Assembly: GCF_008801575.1 (NCBI RefSeq)
Contig: NZ_VZPL01000038.1
Span: 1-43,614 of the forward strand
Reading direction: 5' to 3'
DNA: 43,614 nucleotides
From: Xanthomonas cissicola
Lineage (GTDB): Bacteria; Pseudomonadota; Gammaproteobacteria; Xanthomonadales; Xanthomonadaceae
The position numbers were made by a program, and so were the translations under genes. Under the pieces are notes generated by a model. The model was given only the letters and a program-made list of their open reading frames with translations. It was not told the DNA's origin and did no database searches. This document shows, piece after piece, positions 34,690-43,521 of the stretch (position 1 is the first letter of the stretch; each line of letters opens with the position of its first letter).

Positions 34690-35367
34690 TCAGCCGGCGG
34701 GCGGGGCGTTTGCGGGTGGCTCCTTCATGGCCCGGTAGCGCTGCAGGATGTCGGCGATCTCGCCATCCAGCGCTACCCGCTGCTGCTCGAAGCTGATCTG
34801 CAGACGCAACTGCGCCATCAAATCGCGATGGCGCTGCTGGATGTCGCCGGCCAGCTTGTCGGCCACTGCCTGGCCGGCCAGCTCGCGGTCGCCGGCGCTG
34901 CGCAGCAGGCTGGCCAACCCTTCGCGCAGGCTTGTCACATTGAAGCGCGCGGTGTGGATGTTGTTGTCGACGATGGCGATGCGCTCGTTGAACACCCGGC
35001 GCAGGTCGTCCTCGCTCTGATACGACATCAGCATCGCCTGGTCGGTGCGCTGGCGCGTCTGCTCGGCGGCCAGATCGGCCTGGCGTTGCTGCTCGCTGGC
35101 CGCAGCAGCAGCGCGCTCGTCGCTGCTCATCGCGCGCTGCACCTCGGCGCTACGCATCCCGCTCTTGACGTTGAATTCGTCGCGCGCCTGGTTCACCGCC
35201 TCCGGGGGCAGCGTATCGCTGCACACGCGGGCGCCGTTCTGGTTCCAGCAATACAGCTTCTTGGCGGCCGGCTTGTCTTGCGCACCGGCCGGCGCAGCCA
35301 TGCCCAATGTCGCAGCGACAGCCGCCGCAACGGCGAATAATGCCGAACGTGTCTGTATTGGCATCAT
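34690..35367 (-). CDS. Exported DUF4124-type protein with coiled-coil region
   Basis: A 225-residue protein with a signal peptide (LFAVAAAVAATLGMAAPAGA), then a DUF4124-like start of the mature protein (KLYCWNQNGARVCSDTLPPEA) with two cysteines that may form a disulfide. A long charged helical region follows (about 75-215, rich in Glu, Gln, Arg and Ala), likely a coiled coil, ending in a Pro/Ala tail. Location should be periplasmic. No function is assigned to the family. Start MMPIQTRS is chosen because AGGGGG lies just upstream; the longer open frame to 35481 continues into the pyrE end. It lies 22 bases beyond the pyrE stop on the same strand. Confidence 0.78.
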   Translation of the reverse strand: MMPIQTRSALFAVAAAVAATLGMAAPAGAQDKPAAKKLYCWNQNGARVCSDTLPPEAVNQARDEFNVKSGMRSAEVQRAMSSDERAAAAASEQQRQADLAAEQTRQRTDQAMLMSYQSEDDLRRVFNERIAIVDNNIHTARFNVTSLREGLASLLRSAGDRELAGQAVADKLAGDIQQRHRDLMAQLRLQISFEQQRVALDGEIADILQRYRAMKEPPANAPPAG

Positions 35368-35389
35368 CGCAGCCCCCTGTCGCCTGCCG

Positions 35390-36049
35390 TCAGCCTGTGG
35401 TGTCGGTCCCGTAGCGGCCACGATAGGCCAGCAGCGGTTCCTGGAAGCCCACAAGGTCGGCGTTTCCTGCCGCAAAAGCAAGCAGGTCGCCCAGGTTGGC
35501 CACCGCGATCACGGGAATGCCGGCCTCGGCTGCCACCGCCTGGGCGGCGGAACGGCGGTCCTGATCGGACGCGATTTCCTGTCGGTCCAGCGCCACCACG
35601 ATCCCCGACGGCGTTCCGCCAGCGGCGCGGATGATGGCCAGCGCCTCGCGGATCGCTGTGCCGGCGGTGATCACGTCATCGACGATCAACACCTGACGGC
35701 CGGCCAGCGGCGCGCCGATCAGGGTGCCGCCTTCGCCGTGGTCTTTGGTTTCCTTGCGGTTGAACGCCAGCGGCAGGTCGCGCCCGCGTCCTGCGTAAGC
35801 GCAGGCCAGCGCGGTCGCCAACGGGATGCCCTTGTAGGCCGGCCCGAACAACAAGTCGAAGTCCAGCCCGGCCGCTTCGATCGCATCGGCATAGCACTGC
35901 GCCAACTGCGCGGTCTTGGCCCCCGAATCGAAGCGCCCGGCATTGAAGAAGTACGGGCTGAGCCGCCCGGACTTGAGCGTGAACTCGCCAAAGCGCAGGG
36001 CATCGGCGTCCAGGGCCAGCTGCAGGAAACGGGTGCGGTGGTCGGTCAT
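35390..36049 (-). CDS. pyrE: Orotate phosphoribosyltransferase
   Basis: A 219-residue type I phosphoribosyltransferase. The PRPP-binding motif VLIVDDVITAGTAI is intact. The orotate/hood features TLKSGRLSPYFFNAG and GPAYKGIPLATALA, and the flexible catalytic loop FNRKETKDHGEGGTLIG, match the bacterial PyrE family in order and length. It makes orotidine 5'-monophosphate from orotate and PRPP in UMP synthesis. It is divergent from xth, with an inverted short-repeat array in the 119-base gap; the DUF4124-type gene follows it on the same strand. Confidence 0.96.
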   Translation of the reverse strand: MTDHRTRFLQLALDADALRFGEFTLKSGRLSPYFFNAGRFDSGAKTAQLAQCYADAIEAAGLDFDLLFGPAYKGIPLATALACAYAGRGRDLPLAFNRKETKDHGEGGTLIGAPLAGRQVLIVDDVITAGTAIREALAIIRAAGGTPSGIVVALDRQEIASDQDRRSAAQAVAAEAGIPVIAVANLGDLLAFAAGNADLVGFQEPLLAYRGRYGTDTTG

Positions 36050-36056
36050 TGGACGG

Positions 36057-36164
36057 GTATGGGGAATGGGGAATCGGGAATGGTAAACGCATCGTGCGCC
36101 GGCAGCCTTCCGCATGCGCCTGGGGTAGGCTTTACGATTCCCCATTCCCATTTCCCCATTCCCG
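36057..36164. repeat. Inverted arrays of GGGGAAT/ATTCCCC heptamers between pyrE and xth
   Basis: On the left GGGGAAT, GGGGAAT and CGGGAAT occupy 36061-36081, followed by GGTAAACG. On the right TTTACG (36131-36136) is followed by ATTCCCC, ATTCCCA, TTTCCCC and ATTCCCG up to 36164. The two arrays are inverted copies, with the TAAACG/TTTACG boundary matching too, so the stretch can fold into a long imperfect hairpin around a roughly 41-base loop. It fills nearly the whole divergent gap and so overlaps both promoter regions. Confidence 0.88.
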
Positions 36165-36168
36165 GCCT

Positions 36169-36969
36169 ATGCGCATCATCAGTTTCAACGCCAACGGCCT
36201 GCGCTCGGCCGCCAGCAAGGGCTTCTTCGCGTGGTTCGCCGCCCAGGACGCCGATGTGCTGTGCGTGCAGGAGACCAAGGCCCAGGAGCATCAACTGGCC
36301 GGGCCGGACTTCCTGCCCACCGGTTACAAAGCCTGGTTTCGCGACGCCAGCACCAAGAAGGGCTATAGCGGAGTGGCGATCTACAGCCGGCACGAGCCCG
36401 ACGAGGTGCGTACCGCGCTGGGCTGGCCGGAGTTCGACGAAGAGGGGCGCTATATCGAAGCGCGCTTCGGCAATCTCAGCGTGGTGTCCTTCTACATCCC
36501 CTCCGGTTCCTCGGGCGAGTTGCGCCAGGACTACAAGTTCCAGGTGATGCAATGGCTGCGGCCGATCCTGGACGAATGGCTGGCCAGTGGCCGCCAGTAC
36601 GTGCTGTGCGGCGACTGGAACATCGTGCGCACGGCGCTGGACATCAAGAACTGGAAATCCAACCAGAAGAATTCCGGCTGCCTGCCGCCCGAGCGCGACT
36701 GGCTCAACGGCCTGTGTGCCGACGCGCCAGAAGATGCCAGCGCCGCCGACGGCCGCGGTTGGGTCGACAGCTACCGCGTGCTGCATCCGCAGGGCCAGGA
36801 CTACACCTGGTGGAGCAATCGCGGCGCGGCGCGCGCCAACAATGTGGGTTGGCGCATCGACTACCAACTGGTCACCCCCGGCCTGCGCGACACCCTGAAG
36901 GCCTGCTCGATCTACCGCGAAGAACGCTTCTCCGACCACGCGCCGTACATCGTGGATTACGCGCAGTGA
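36169..36969 (+). CDS. xth: Exodeoxyribonuclease III family AP endonuclease
   Basis: A 266-residue EEP-fold nuclease. It has FNANGLRSAASKGFFAWF, the metal ligand Glu in LCVQETKAQEHQL, Tyr in SFYIPSG, GDWNIVRTALDIKNWKSNQK with catalytic Asp/Asn, WWSNRGAARANNVGWRIDYQL, and the terminal FSDHAPYIVDY with catalytic His. It cuts DNA at abasic sites and degrades 3' ends during base-excision repair. Which Xth paralogue it is (ExoA-like or ExoIII-like) is not settled by eye. The ATG follows directly on the inverted ATTCCC array, leaving no obvious ribosome-binding site (CCCGGCCT precedes it). Confidence 0.94.
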   Translation: MRIISFNANGLRSAASKGFFAWFAAQDADVLCVQETKAQEHQLAGPDFLPTGYKAWFRDASTKKGYSGVAIYSRHEPDEVRTALGWPEFDEEGRYIEARFGNLSVVSFYIPSGSSGELRQDYKFQVMQWLRPILDEWLASGRQYVLCGDWNIVRTALDIKNWKSNQKNSGCLPPERDWLNGLCADAPEDASAADGRGWVDSYRVLHPQGQDYTWWSNRGAARANNVGWRIDYQLVTPGLRDTLKACSIYREERFSDHAPYIVDYAQ

Positions 36970-37291
36970 GGCAGGTCGAGGCTGTGAATTCCGTCACATC
37001 GCGTCAGCGTGTTACGGAGTGGGGCGACCACCTCGCCGGCGATATCGCCACCTGGACGCACCTTGGCCACTGCAGCAGCACGCGCGGTGGCTCTCATACG
37101 CCATTACGCAGTGTGCCGATGCCGCTCAAAACGTTCTTCCTCGGCCCGGGCGCGCGTCGTCGGGGTGCTGCACAGACCGCTCAAGACAAGACGCGTGACG
37201 CCATGACGGTCGTCCGCGGCGGGCTGCATGCAGCGGTGCCGTGGGCCGCGCCGGCCACGAGCACTGGCGTTCGTTCTCGACCGTGTGACGC
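36970..37291. other. Gap between xth and ampG
   Basis: 322 bases with no gene, repeat or hairpin that I can support. It should contain the ampG promoter, but no consensus-like -35/-10 pair stands out. Confidence 0.5.
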
Positions 37292-38587
37292 ATGACCACG
37301 TCCGTTCCTACCTATAAAGGCTGGCGTGGTATCCAGCGCGCCTTCGCCACGCCATCGGCGGCGACCATGGCGCTGCTGGGTTTCGGCAGCGGCTTGCCGT
37401 TTCTGCTGATCGCCTCGCAGACCTTGTCCGTCCGATTGCGCGATGTAGGGCTGGACCTGCAGGACATCGGCTTTATCAGCCTGGCCAGCTTTTTCTACCT
37501 CCTCAAGTTTCTGTGGGCCCCGCTGATCGACCGCTATGCGTTTCCGCTCACCGCGTTTCTGGGGCGCCGTCGCTCCTGGCTGCTGGTGGCGCAGATCGGC
37601 GTCACCATCGGCCTGTTCGCGCTGGCATTTTCGCGCCCGGATCTGAGCGTGACCGGCCTGGTCGGCTGGGTGCTGTTCGCCTCGTTCTGGGGTGCCACCC
37701 AGGATTCTGTCGTGGATGCGTACCGCATCGAAGTCGCACCGGATTCCGCGCAGGCAGCGTTGGCGGCGACCTACACGCTGGGCTACCGCATCGGGCTGAT
37801 CCTGGGCGGCGCGGGCGCGCTGTACATGGCCGAATACCTTGGTTGGACATGGGCGTACGTCGGCATGGCTGCACTGATGCTGGTGCCGATCGTCACCACC
37901 TTGCTGTGCCGCGAACCCGACCGTCCCGAGGCGACTGTGGTGCGCCGAGTCGATGTTTCAGGTGCCTTCTGGCAACCGATTTCCAGTTTTTTCTCCAGCA
38001 ATGGGCTGGCGCTGGGCATCGCGCTGCTGCTGTTCGTAGGCCTGTACAGGTTTCCCGACCAGGTGATCGGCGTCATGGCGGGCCCGTTCTATCTGGATTC
38101 GGGCTTCACCAAGGCCGATATCGCCACCGTCTCCAAGCTGTTCGGCGTCTGGATGGGGATTGTCGGAGCCTTCGCTGGCGGTGCCGCAGTCGCCGCGTTC
38201 GGGTTCCGGCGCATGTTGCTGGTGGCCGCGTTGGGGGTGGCCTTGTCCAACCTGGCGTTCCTGCTGATGGCGCACAACCCCGGCAAGCTGTGGGCGTTCT
38301 ATGCCGCGCTCAGTGCCGATAACCTGTTCCAGGGTTTCGCCGCCTCGGTACTGGTGGCTTTCATGTCCTCGCTGACCGACCGCAACTTCACCGCAACCCA
38401 GTATGCGTTGCTGGTCTCGCTGGCCAACCTGCCGGGCAAGTTTGCCGGTGCCGTCTCCGGTTCCGTGATTAATGCGACCTCCTACAGCACCTTCTTCATC
38501 CTCAGCGCCCTGACCGTCATTCCCACCTTGCTCCTGCTGGCCTGGCTGTGGCCGCGGCTATTGGCGCACGACAGGCGGCCGGATTGA
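37292..38587 (+). CDS. ampG: AmpG-family muropeptide permease (MFS)
   Basis: A 431-residue polytopic membrane protein with about twelve hydrophobic segments. It has the AmpG pattern: LLGFGSGLPFLLIASQTLSVR, LASFFYLLKFLWAPLIDRY, ASFWGATQDSVVDAYRIE and a late SLTDRNFTATQYALLVSLAN. AmpG imports GlcNAc-1,6-anhydroMurNAc peptides from the periplasm by proton symport, for peptidoglycan recycling and, in many bacteria, beta-lactamase induction. The nearby anmK acts on a later product of the same route. E. coli AmpG is longer (about 490 residues) because of two extra C-terminal spans that this protein lacks. Confidence 0.92.
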   Translation: MTTSVPTYKGWRGIQRAFATPSAATMALLGFGSGLPFLLIASQTLSVRLRDVGLDLQDIGFISLASFFYLLKFLWAPLIDRYAFPLTAFLGRRRSWLLVAQIGVTIGLFALAFSRPDLSVTGLVGWVLFASFWGATQDSVVDAYRIEVAPDSAQAALAATYTLGYRIGLILGGAGALYMAEYLGWTWAYVGMAALMLVPIVTTLLCREPDRPEATVVRRVDVSGAFWQPISSFFSSNGLALGIALLLFVGLYRFPDQVIGVMAGPFYLDSGFTKADIATVSKLFGVWMGIVGAFAGGAAVAAFGFRRMLLVAALGVALSNLAFLLMAHNPGKLWAFYAALSADNLFQGFAASVLVAFMSSLTDRNFTATQYALLVSLANLPGKFAGAVSGSVINATSYSTFFILSALTVIPTLLLLAWLWPRLLAHDRRPD

Positions 38588-38645
38588 AACGTCCGCCAAG
38601 GTTGCCGATGATGCGCGCGGGGCAGCGCATTGCACGAGGCAGGGC

Positions 38646-38873
38646 ATGACCGATCTGGTATTGCGTGACATCGACCCGGTGCTGGTGGACCGTATCCGCC
38701 GCATTTCTGTCGCACGTGGCTGGACCCAGCACCAGACCGTCATGCATCTGCTCGAACAAGGCCTGTTCGCCAGCGAATACGAAGTCACCGGCGGCCTGCA
38801 GCACCCGGAGGTCGATGCGCTGGCGGAGGCGATTGCCGCGCTCAAGGCGCTGCCGGCGGGAAATAATCCCTAG
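38646..38873 (+). CDS. Small ribbon-helix-helix-like protein of unknown function
   Basis: A 75-residue protein. The N-terminal LVLRDIDPVLVDRIRRISVARGWTQ pattern is a short beta strand followed by a helix, a turn with Gly, and a second helix (HQTVMHLLEQGL). It is reminiscent of FitA/VapB-type ribbon-helix-helix DNA-binding antitoxins. The C-terminus is acidic and alanine-rich. No toxin (PIN domain or other) is encoded next to it: ampG lies upstream and anmK is convergent downstream. It is probably expressed, since the start has reasonable spacing after GGCAGGGC. The function is open and the fold is inferred by eye. Confidence 0.6.
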   Translation: MTDLVLRDIDPVLVDRIRRISVARGWTQHQTVMHLLEQGLFASEYEVTGGLQHPEVDALAEAIAALKALPAGNNP

Positions 38874-38914
38874 CGCTGCAGTCGCTCCATCCAGGCTGGA
38901 AGAGGCCAACGGGC

Positions 38915-40048
38915 TCACGCCGGATAGATCGCTCCCAACAGCCGGGGCCCGGCGGCCCCAGTCACCGAGGGCAGATTGGCAGCGCGTCCGGCCAGCAACT
39001 CGGCTGCCAGCCAGGCAAAGCCCATCGCCTCCAGGTAATCCGGGTCCAGCCCGTACCGCGCGCTGGATTCCACCATCGCGCCCGGCAGCCGCGCCGCCAG
39101 TCGGGCCAACAGCACCGGGTTGCGTACGCCCCCGCCGCAGACCAGCACCCGGCGCGTGGTGGGCTGCAGCCGCAGCAAGGCATCGGCCACGCTGGCAGCG
39201 GTGAGTTCGAGCAAGGTCGCCTGCACATCGGCAGCATCCAACCGCGCGTTGCCCATCGCCTGCACTGCCCAGTCCAGATGGAATTGCTCGCGGCCGGTGC
39301 TCTTGGGTGGTGGCAACGCAAACCACGGATCGGCCAACAACGCCTGCAACAAGGCCGCATCGACGCGCCCACTGGCGGCAAATGCACCATCGGCATCGAA
39401 CGGCGTGCCGTGATGGCGTTGACACCAGCTGTCCAGCAACGCATTGGCCGGGCCGGTATCGAATCCCCGCACCGCGCCATCGCGCGGAATCAAGGTCAGG
39501 TTGCCGATCCCGCCCAGATTGAGCACGGCGCGGTCTTCGTCGCCTGCGCCCAGCATGGCCAGATGGAAGGCGGGCATCAGGGGCGCGCCCTGGCCACCGG
39601 CAGCCACATCGCGACGTCGGAAATCGGCCACCGTGGTAATGCCGGTGTGCTCGGCAATTCGGCTGGCATCGCCGATCTGCCAGGTGAACGCCGGGCTCGC
39701 GTTGGGCCGGTGGCGGATGGTCTGCCCATGCGAGCCGATCGCGCGAATCTGGCGACGCTCCACGCCGCTGTCGCCGATCAACTGATTGGCCGCCGCCGCG
39801 AACGCCAGCCCCACCTGCGCGTCCAGCTGGCCTAGCGCATCGATGGCCACCGTCTCGGCGCCCTGGCCGAGCGCCACCAAGGTCTCGCGCAACTGCGGCT
39901 CCCACGCCACCGTCGTCCCGGCCACCAATTCGCAGCGGCGGTGGGTGTCATCGGCAAAGCGCACCAGCGCGGCATCGATGCCGTCGGCGCTGGTGCCCGA
40001 CATCAGGCCTAGATACAAGGGGAAGTCAACGTGTTCCAAGACAGACAT
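38915..40048 (-). CDS. anmK: Anhydro-N-acetylmuramic acid kinase
   Basis: A 377-residue sugar kinase of the ASKHA fold, with [19 protein letters not shown] at the N-terminus. It also has [31 protein letters not shown] with catalytic Asp, [21 protein letters not shown], and a late [17 protein letters not shown]-binding segment. It cleaves the 1,6-anhydro ring of anhydroMurNAc while phosphorylating it to MurNAc-6-P, a peptidoglycan-recycling step. The start [14 protein letters not shown] is chosen over a 40-residue extension. The M23 peptidase gene lies 381 bases upstream on the same strand. Confidence 0.95.
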   Translation of the reverse strand: MSVLEHVDFPLYLGLMSGTSADGIDAALVRFADDTHRRCELVAGTTVAWEPQLRETLVALGQGAETVAIDALGQLDAQVGLAFAAAANQLIGDSGVERRQIRAIGSHGQTIRHRPNASPAFTWQIGDASRIAEHTGITTVADFRRRDVAAGGQGAPLMPAFHLAMLGAGDEDRAVLNLGGIGNLTLIPRDGAVRGFDTGPANALLDSWCQRHHGTPFDADGAFAASGRVDAALLQALLADPWFALPPPKSTGREQFHLDWAVQAMGNARLDAADVQATLLELTAASVADALLRLQPTTRRVLVCGGGVRNPVLLARLAARLPGAMVESSARYGLDPDYLEAMGFAWLAAELLAGRAANLPSVTGAAGPRLLGAIYPA

Positions 40049-40429
40049 GCCGAAGCCAGAAAGACACGGCCGGCCAGCTTGTGCAGCCGGGCCGGGTCCG
40101 TCAACTGGTCTTACGTGGATGGCAGCCGTGCAGCGGGTGGGTCCTCGTGGGGCCGGCACGCGCTGCAATCGCAGCCCCGACTATCGCCTATGCGTCGGGA
40201 TTCCTTCCCACCTCAGGCATCGTCAAGGTCCGCAATCACGTCAGATGCGGTCGACAGCCAAGATCAAACGCCGGATTGGGAAGTCGCAGCGTTCACCACC
40301 CGCATTCCGCTGCAGCAATTGGCTGCACGGCAACGACCATGCGACACGGCTGGAGGGACGCCCAACCCCTGCCGCGCCACCCGCCTGCGCAGCCGCGACG
40401 CAGCTGACGCAGTTACCAGCCGCAGGCGC
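40049..40429. other. Gap between anmK and the M23 peptidase gene
   Basis: 381 bases without a credible gene. Open frames here are fragments read in the shadow of anmK or the peptidase gene. No repeat or T-tailed hairpin was seen; anmK probably has its own promoter in this gap. Confidence 0.45.
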
Positions 40430-41848
40430 TCAACTGCGCGACTTGCCCTTGGCCGGCTTGCCGGCGTCGGCGTAGATCAGCTTCTCCATGCCCTCGATGC
40501 GAGCCATGGCCGGCGCCGTCTGCGCGCGGAACGCCGCCAGTTCGACGCCCTGCAGCGGCTCCGGCGGCGGCATCGTCACCGACATCGGATTGCGCTGCTG
40601 TCCGCCCACGCGGAATTCGTAATGCAGATGCGGGCCGGTCGCCAGGCCGGTCATGCCGACATAGCCGATCACCGTGCCCTGGTTGATGCGCTGCCCGGCC
40701 TTGATCTTGCCAAAGCGCGACATGTGCCCGTACAGCGTGCTGTAGTTCTTGCCGTGATCCAGGATCACCACGTTGCCATAACCGCGTTGGGTCCCGACAA
40801 ACACCACCCGCGCATCGCCGGCTGCCATGATCGGCGTGCCCGAGGCGGCCGCATAGTCCACACCCTTGTGCATGCGCATGGTGCCCAGCACCGGATGCTT
40901 GCGCGCACCGAAGGTGGAGCTGATCCGGCTATAGGCCACCGGCATGCGGATAAAGCTCTTCTTGAGCGGGCGGCCATTGATGTCGAAGTACTCGGCCGGT
41001 TTGCCAGCGCGCTCGAAGCGAAACCCCGTATAGGTCTTGCCGCCGGTGGTGAACGTCGCCGCCAGGATGTCGCCGGTGCTGATCCGCTCGCCTTCGCGCC
41101 AGGTTTCATCCATGACCACGCTGAAACGGTCGCCGGGCTGCAGATCCTTATCGAAGTCGATGTCGTACTTGAAGATCTCGTCGGTCATAATCGCCACCGC
41201 CGCCGGCGACAATCCGGATTTGCCGGCCGATGCATACAACGAACTGCTGATCTCCCCGCTGGCAACCACTGTGCGCGTGGTGGTCGCCCGCTCGGTCACG
41301 TTCTCGCGCACGGCGTCGCCCAGCAGGCGCAGTTCCACCCGATGACTGTCGTCGCGATCGAAGCGCAATGCGCGCAGTTGCCCGCGCGTCGGCATGTCGA
41401 AGGCGATCTCGGTGCCCGGACGCAGCTTGGTCAGCGCCTCCTTGGTCCCCGGATGCGCCAATACCTGGTACATCACCGTGGTCGGGATTCCCAGTTCGCC
41501 GAACAAGGTACTCAGCGTCTGGCCCGGCTTGACCTGCAGAATTTCCCAATCGGTGCTCGGCGCCAGCTGCTTGCGGCTGGGAATCAGCGGCGGCAACGGC
41601 AACGCCAGCGTGGAATGGCTGGAAAGCGGTGTGTCGATGGCGTTGGAAAAACCCGGCACGATCGTGGCCACCAGCGCGCCGATGGTGGCGAACAGGCTGG
41701 CGTGGATCCAGTGGCGACGTGTCCAGCGATCATTGAATGCCGCCGGCAGATGCGCCTTGAGCTTTCGATGCAGTGCAGTGTCGTGGAGGACGTGGAGGCG
41801 TTCGTGAAAGCGCCGCTTGCGTGCACGGCCCTGCTCTGAGTTCTGCAT
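40430..41848 (-). CDS. M23-family murein endopeptidase with LysM/OapA-like and Csd3-type domains (MepM-like)
   Basis: A 472-residue protein with a basic cytoplasmic N-terminus and one membrane span (about 50-66, SLFATIGALVATIVPGF), the rest being periplasmic. A LysM/OapA-like segment (about 100-145: WEILQVKPGQTLSTLFGELG) precedes a Csd3-like domain (ISSSLYASAGKSGLSPAAVAIMTDEIFKY). The C-terminal LytM/M23 catalytic domain has the zinc ligands in MRMHKGVDYAA and GPHLHYEF. Both ligand motifs are intact, so it should be an active DD- or DL-endopeptidase that opens cross-links during growth. It is divergent from tyrS with 169 bases between starts. Confidence 0.92.
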   Translation of the reverse strand: MQNSEQGRARKRRFHERLHVLHDTALHRKLKAHLPAAFNDRWTRRHWIHASLFATIGALVATIVPGFSNAIDTPLSSHSTLALPLPPLIPSRKQLAPSTDWEILQVKPGQTLSTLFGELGIPTTVMYQVLAHPGTKEALTKLRPGTEIAFDMPTRGQLRALRFDRDDSHRVELRLLGDAVRENVTERATTTRTVVASGEISSSLYASAGKSGLSPAAVAIMTDEIFKYDIDFDKDLQPGDRFSVVMDETWREGERISTGDILAATFTTGGKTYTGFRFERAGKPAEYFDINGRPLKKSFIRMPVAYSRISSTFGARKHPVLGTMRMHKGVDYAAASGTPIMAAGDARVVFVGTQRGYGNVVILDHGKNYSTLYGHMSRFGKIKAGQRINQGTVIGYVGMTGLATGPHLHYEFRVGGQQRNPMSVTMPPPEPLQGVELAAFRAQTAPAMARIEGMEKLIYADAGKPAKGKSRS

Positions 41849-42017
41849 CGTTCAAATTCCTCGCTGGCTCGAAGTGCGAGCCCAATCGCCGGTACCATAG
41901 ACAGCCTGTAACAGCGCGTCAAACCATTGAGCCTGTTCATTATTTTCACTTGGCGCGGAATTAACTCGCGTTTAACATCATTCACGTTTTTGACGGCATC
42001 GCCGCTGGAGTCTGTGG

Positions 42018-43229
42018 TTGGCCACTATCGAAGAATCCCTCGCACTCATCGGCCGCGGCGCCGAAGAGATCCTCAAGCTCGATCAGCTGCAGGCGCGGCT
42101 CGCCACCGGTAAGCCGCTGCGGGTGAAGGCCGGCTTCGATCCCACCGCGCCGGATCTGCATCTGGGCCATACCGTGCTGCTCAACAAGATGCGGCAATTC
42201 CAGCAGCTCGGCCATCAGGTGATCTTTCTGATTGGCGATTTCACCGGCATGATCGGAGACCCGAGCGGCAAGAACGCCACCCGCAAGCCGCTCAGCCGCG
42301 AGGATGTGCTGGCCAACGCACGGACCTACGAAGAGCAGGTCTTCAAGATCCTGGACCGCGAACGCACCGAAGTGCGCTTCAACTCCGAATGGTTCGGCCA
42401 GATGAGCGCGGCCGACATGATCAAGCTCTCTGCCCAGCACACCGTCGCGCGCATGCTCGAACGCGACGATTTCGCCAAGCGCTTCGGCAGCCAGCAGCCG
42501 ATCGCCATCCACGAATTCCTCTATCCATTAGTGCAGGGCTACGATTCGGTTGCCCTGAAGGCGGACGTCGAGCTCGGCGGCACCGATCAGAAGTTCAACC
42601 TCTTGATGGGACGTGGCTTGCAGGAGCATTACGGCCAGGCGCCGCAGATCGTGCTGACCATGCCATTGCTGGAAGGCCTGGACGGCGTGGCCAAGATGTC
42701 CAAGTCACTGGGCAATTACATCGGCATCAACGAGCCGGCCATCGACATCGTCACCAAGACGATGAAGATCGGCGACGCGCTGACCTGGCGCTGGATCGAC
42801 CTGCTGTCCTTCGATATCAGCATGGCCGAAGCGGCACGCCTGAAGGAGGAGGTCGCCTCCGGGGAGTTGCACCCGCGCGAGGTCAAGCTGCGCCTGGCAC
42901 GCGAACTGGCCACCCGGTTCCACGATGCTGCCACCGCAGAGCAGGCCATTGCCGGCTGGCATGCGGTGGTGACAGGGCAGGGCGACACCAGTCTGCTGCC
43001 GCTGCAGGAAGTGGTGGTTCCCGCCGAAGGCCTGCGCCTCGCCGGTCTCCTGACTGCCGCCGGGCTGACGCCCAGCAATTCCGAAGCTACCCGCAAACTC
43101 AAGGAGCGCGCGGTCAAGATCGACGGCGAAGTGGTGGAGGATCCCGGTCGCGTCTTCACGCAGGGCTTTGAGGGGGTCATCCAGGTGGGCAAGCGCAATT
43201 TTGCCCGCGTATCGCTCGTCACTGGCTAA
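42018..43229 (+). CDS. tyrS: Tyrosyl-tRNA synthetase (TTG start)
   Basis: A 403-residue class I synthetase. The HIGH motif is HLGH at 48-51 in [15 protein letters not shown], the KMSKS loop is exact at 226-230, tyrosine recognition includes [20 protein letters not shown], and a C-terminal S4 RNA-binding domain (about 338-400) is present. It is of the shorter TyrZ-like type (about 400 residues). The most probable start is TTG 42018, because GGAG at 42007-42010 sits seven bases upstream and the next residues [10 protein letters not shown] match the family N-terminus; no in-frame ATG exists near it. A stem-loop follows the stop, then an rRNA-type promoter. Confidence 0.94.
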   Translation: MATIEESLALIGRGAEEILKLDQLQARLATGKPLRVKAGFDPTAPDLHLGHTVLLNKMRQFQQLGHQVIFLIGDFTGMIGDPSGKNATRKPLSREDVLANARTYEEQVFKILDRERTEVRFNSEWFGQMSAADMIKLSAQHTVARMLERDDFAKRFGSQQPIAIHEFLYPLVQGYDSVALKADVELGGTDQKFNLLMGRGLQEHYGQAPQIVLTMPLLEGLDGVAKMSKSLGNYIGINEPAIDIVTKTMKIGDALTWRWIDLLSFDISMAEAARLKEEVASGELHPREVKLRLARELATRFHDAATAEQAIAGWHAVVTGQGDTSLLPLQEVVVPAEGLRLAGLLTAAGLTPSNSEATRKLKERAVKIDGEVVEDPGRVFTQGFEGVIQVGKRNFARVSLVTG

Positions 43230-43233
43230 AGCG

Positions 43234-43266
43234 CACCGAGGTTGCTGCAGATCGGCAATCTCGGTG
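43234..43266 (+). terminator. Stem-loop after tyrS
   Basis: CACCGAGGTTGC (43234-43245) pairs with GCAATCTCGGTG (43255-43266) over twelve positions with one G-T wobble, around a nine-base loop, starting five bases after the stop. There is no T run, so termination would need help from Rho or occur weakly, but the position is right for a tyrS 3' end. Confidence 0.65.
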
Positions 43267-43493
43267 GTCCCACATGTCTTACCTGTTAGATGGAAGTAGA
43301 AATCCAAGGCCCTCAGAGGTTTCAAGCCAGCATGACTGCGACGTAGCGCGAATTTTGGCAATTCCGTGAAGAATTTTTCACAAAACACTTCCCAAATCGG
43401 TTCGGCGGGCATATAGTTCGCCTCCCCCGACGCAGCGGCCCGCAAACGCGGACCTGAAGCGGAAGGGTTCGAAAACTCCTTGAAATTAAGGTG

Positions 43494-43521
43494 TTGACGA
43501 AACGAAAAAGCCGGCTATGAT
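43494..43521 (+). promoter_or_regulatory. Strong sigma-70 promoter of rRNA-operon type
   Basis: The -35 box TTGACG (43494-43499) and -10 box TATGAT (43516-43521) are separated by 16 bases. An A/T-rich stretch just upstream (CTTGAAATTAAGG) could act as an UP element, and a GC-rich discriminator (GGGCGGCTCGC) follows the -10. A near-consensus core, UP-like sequence and GC discriminator is the stringently controlled rrn P1 pattern. Confidence 0.82.
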
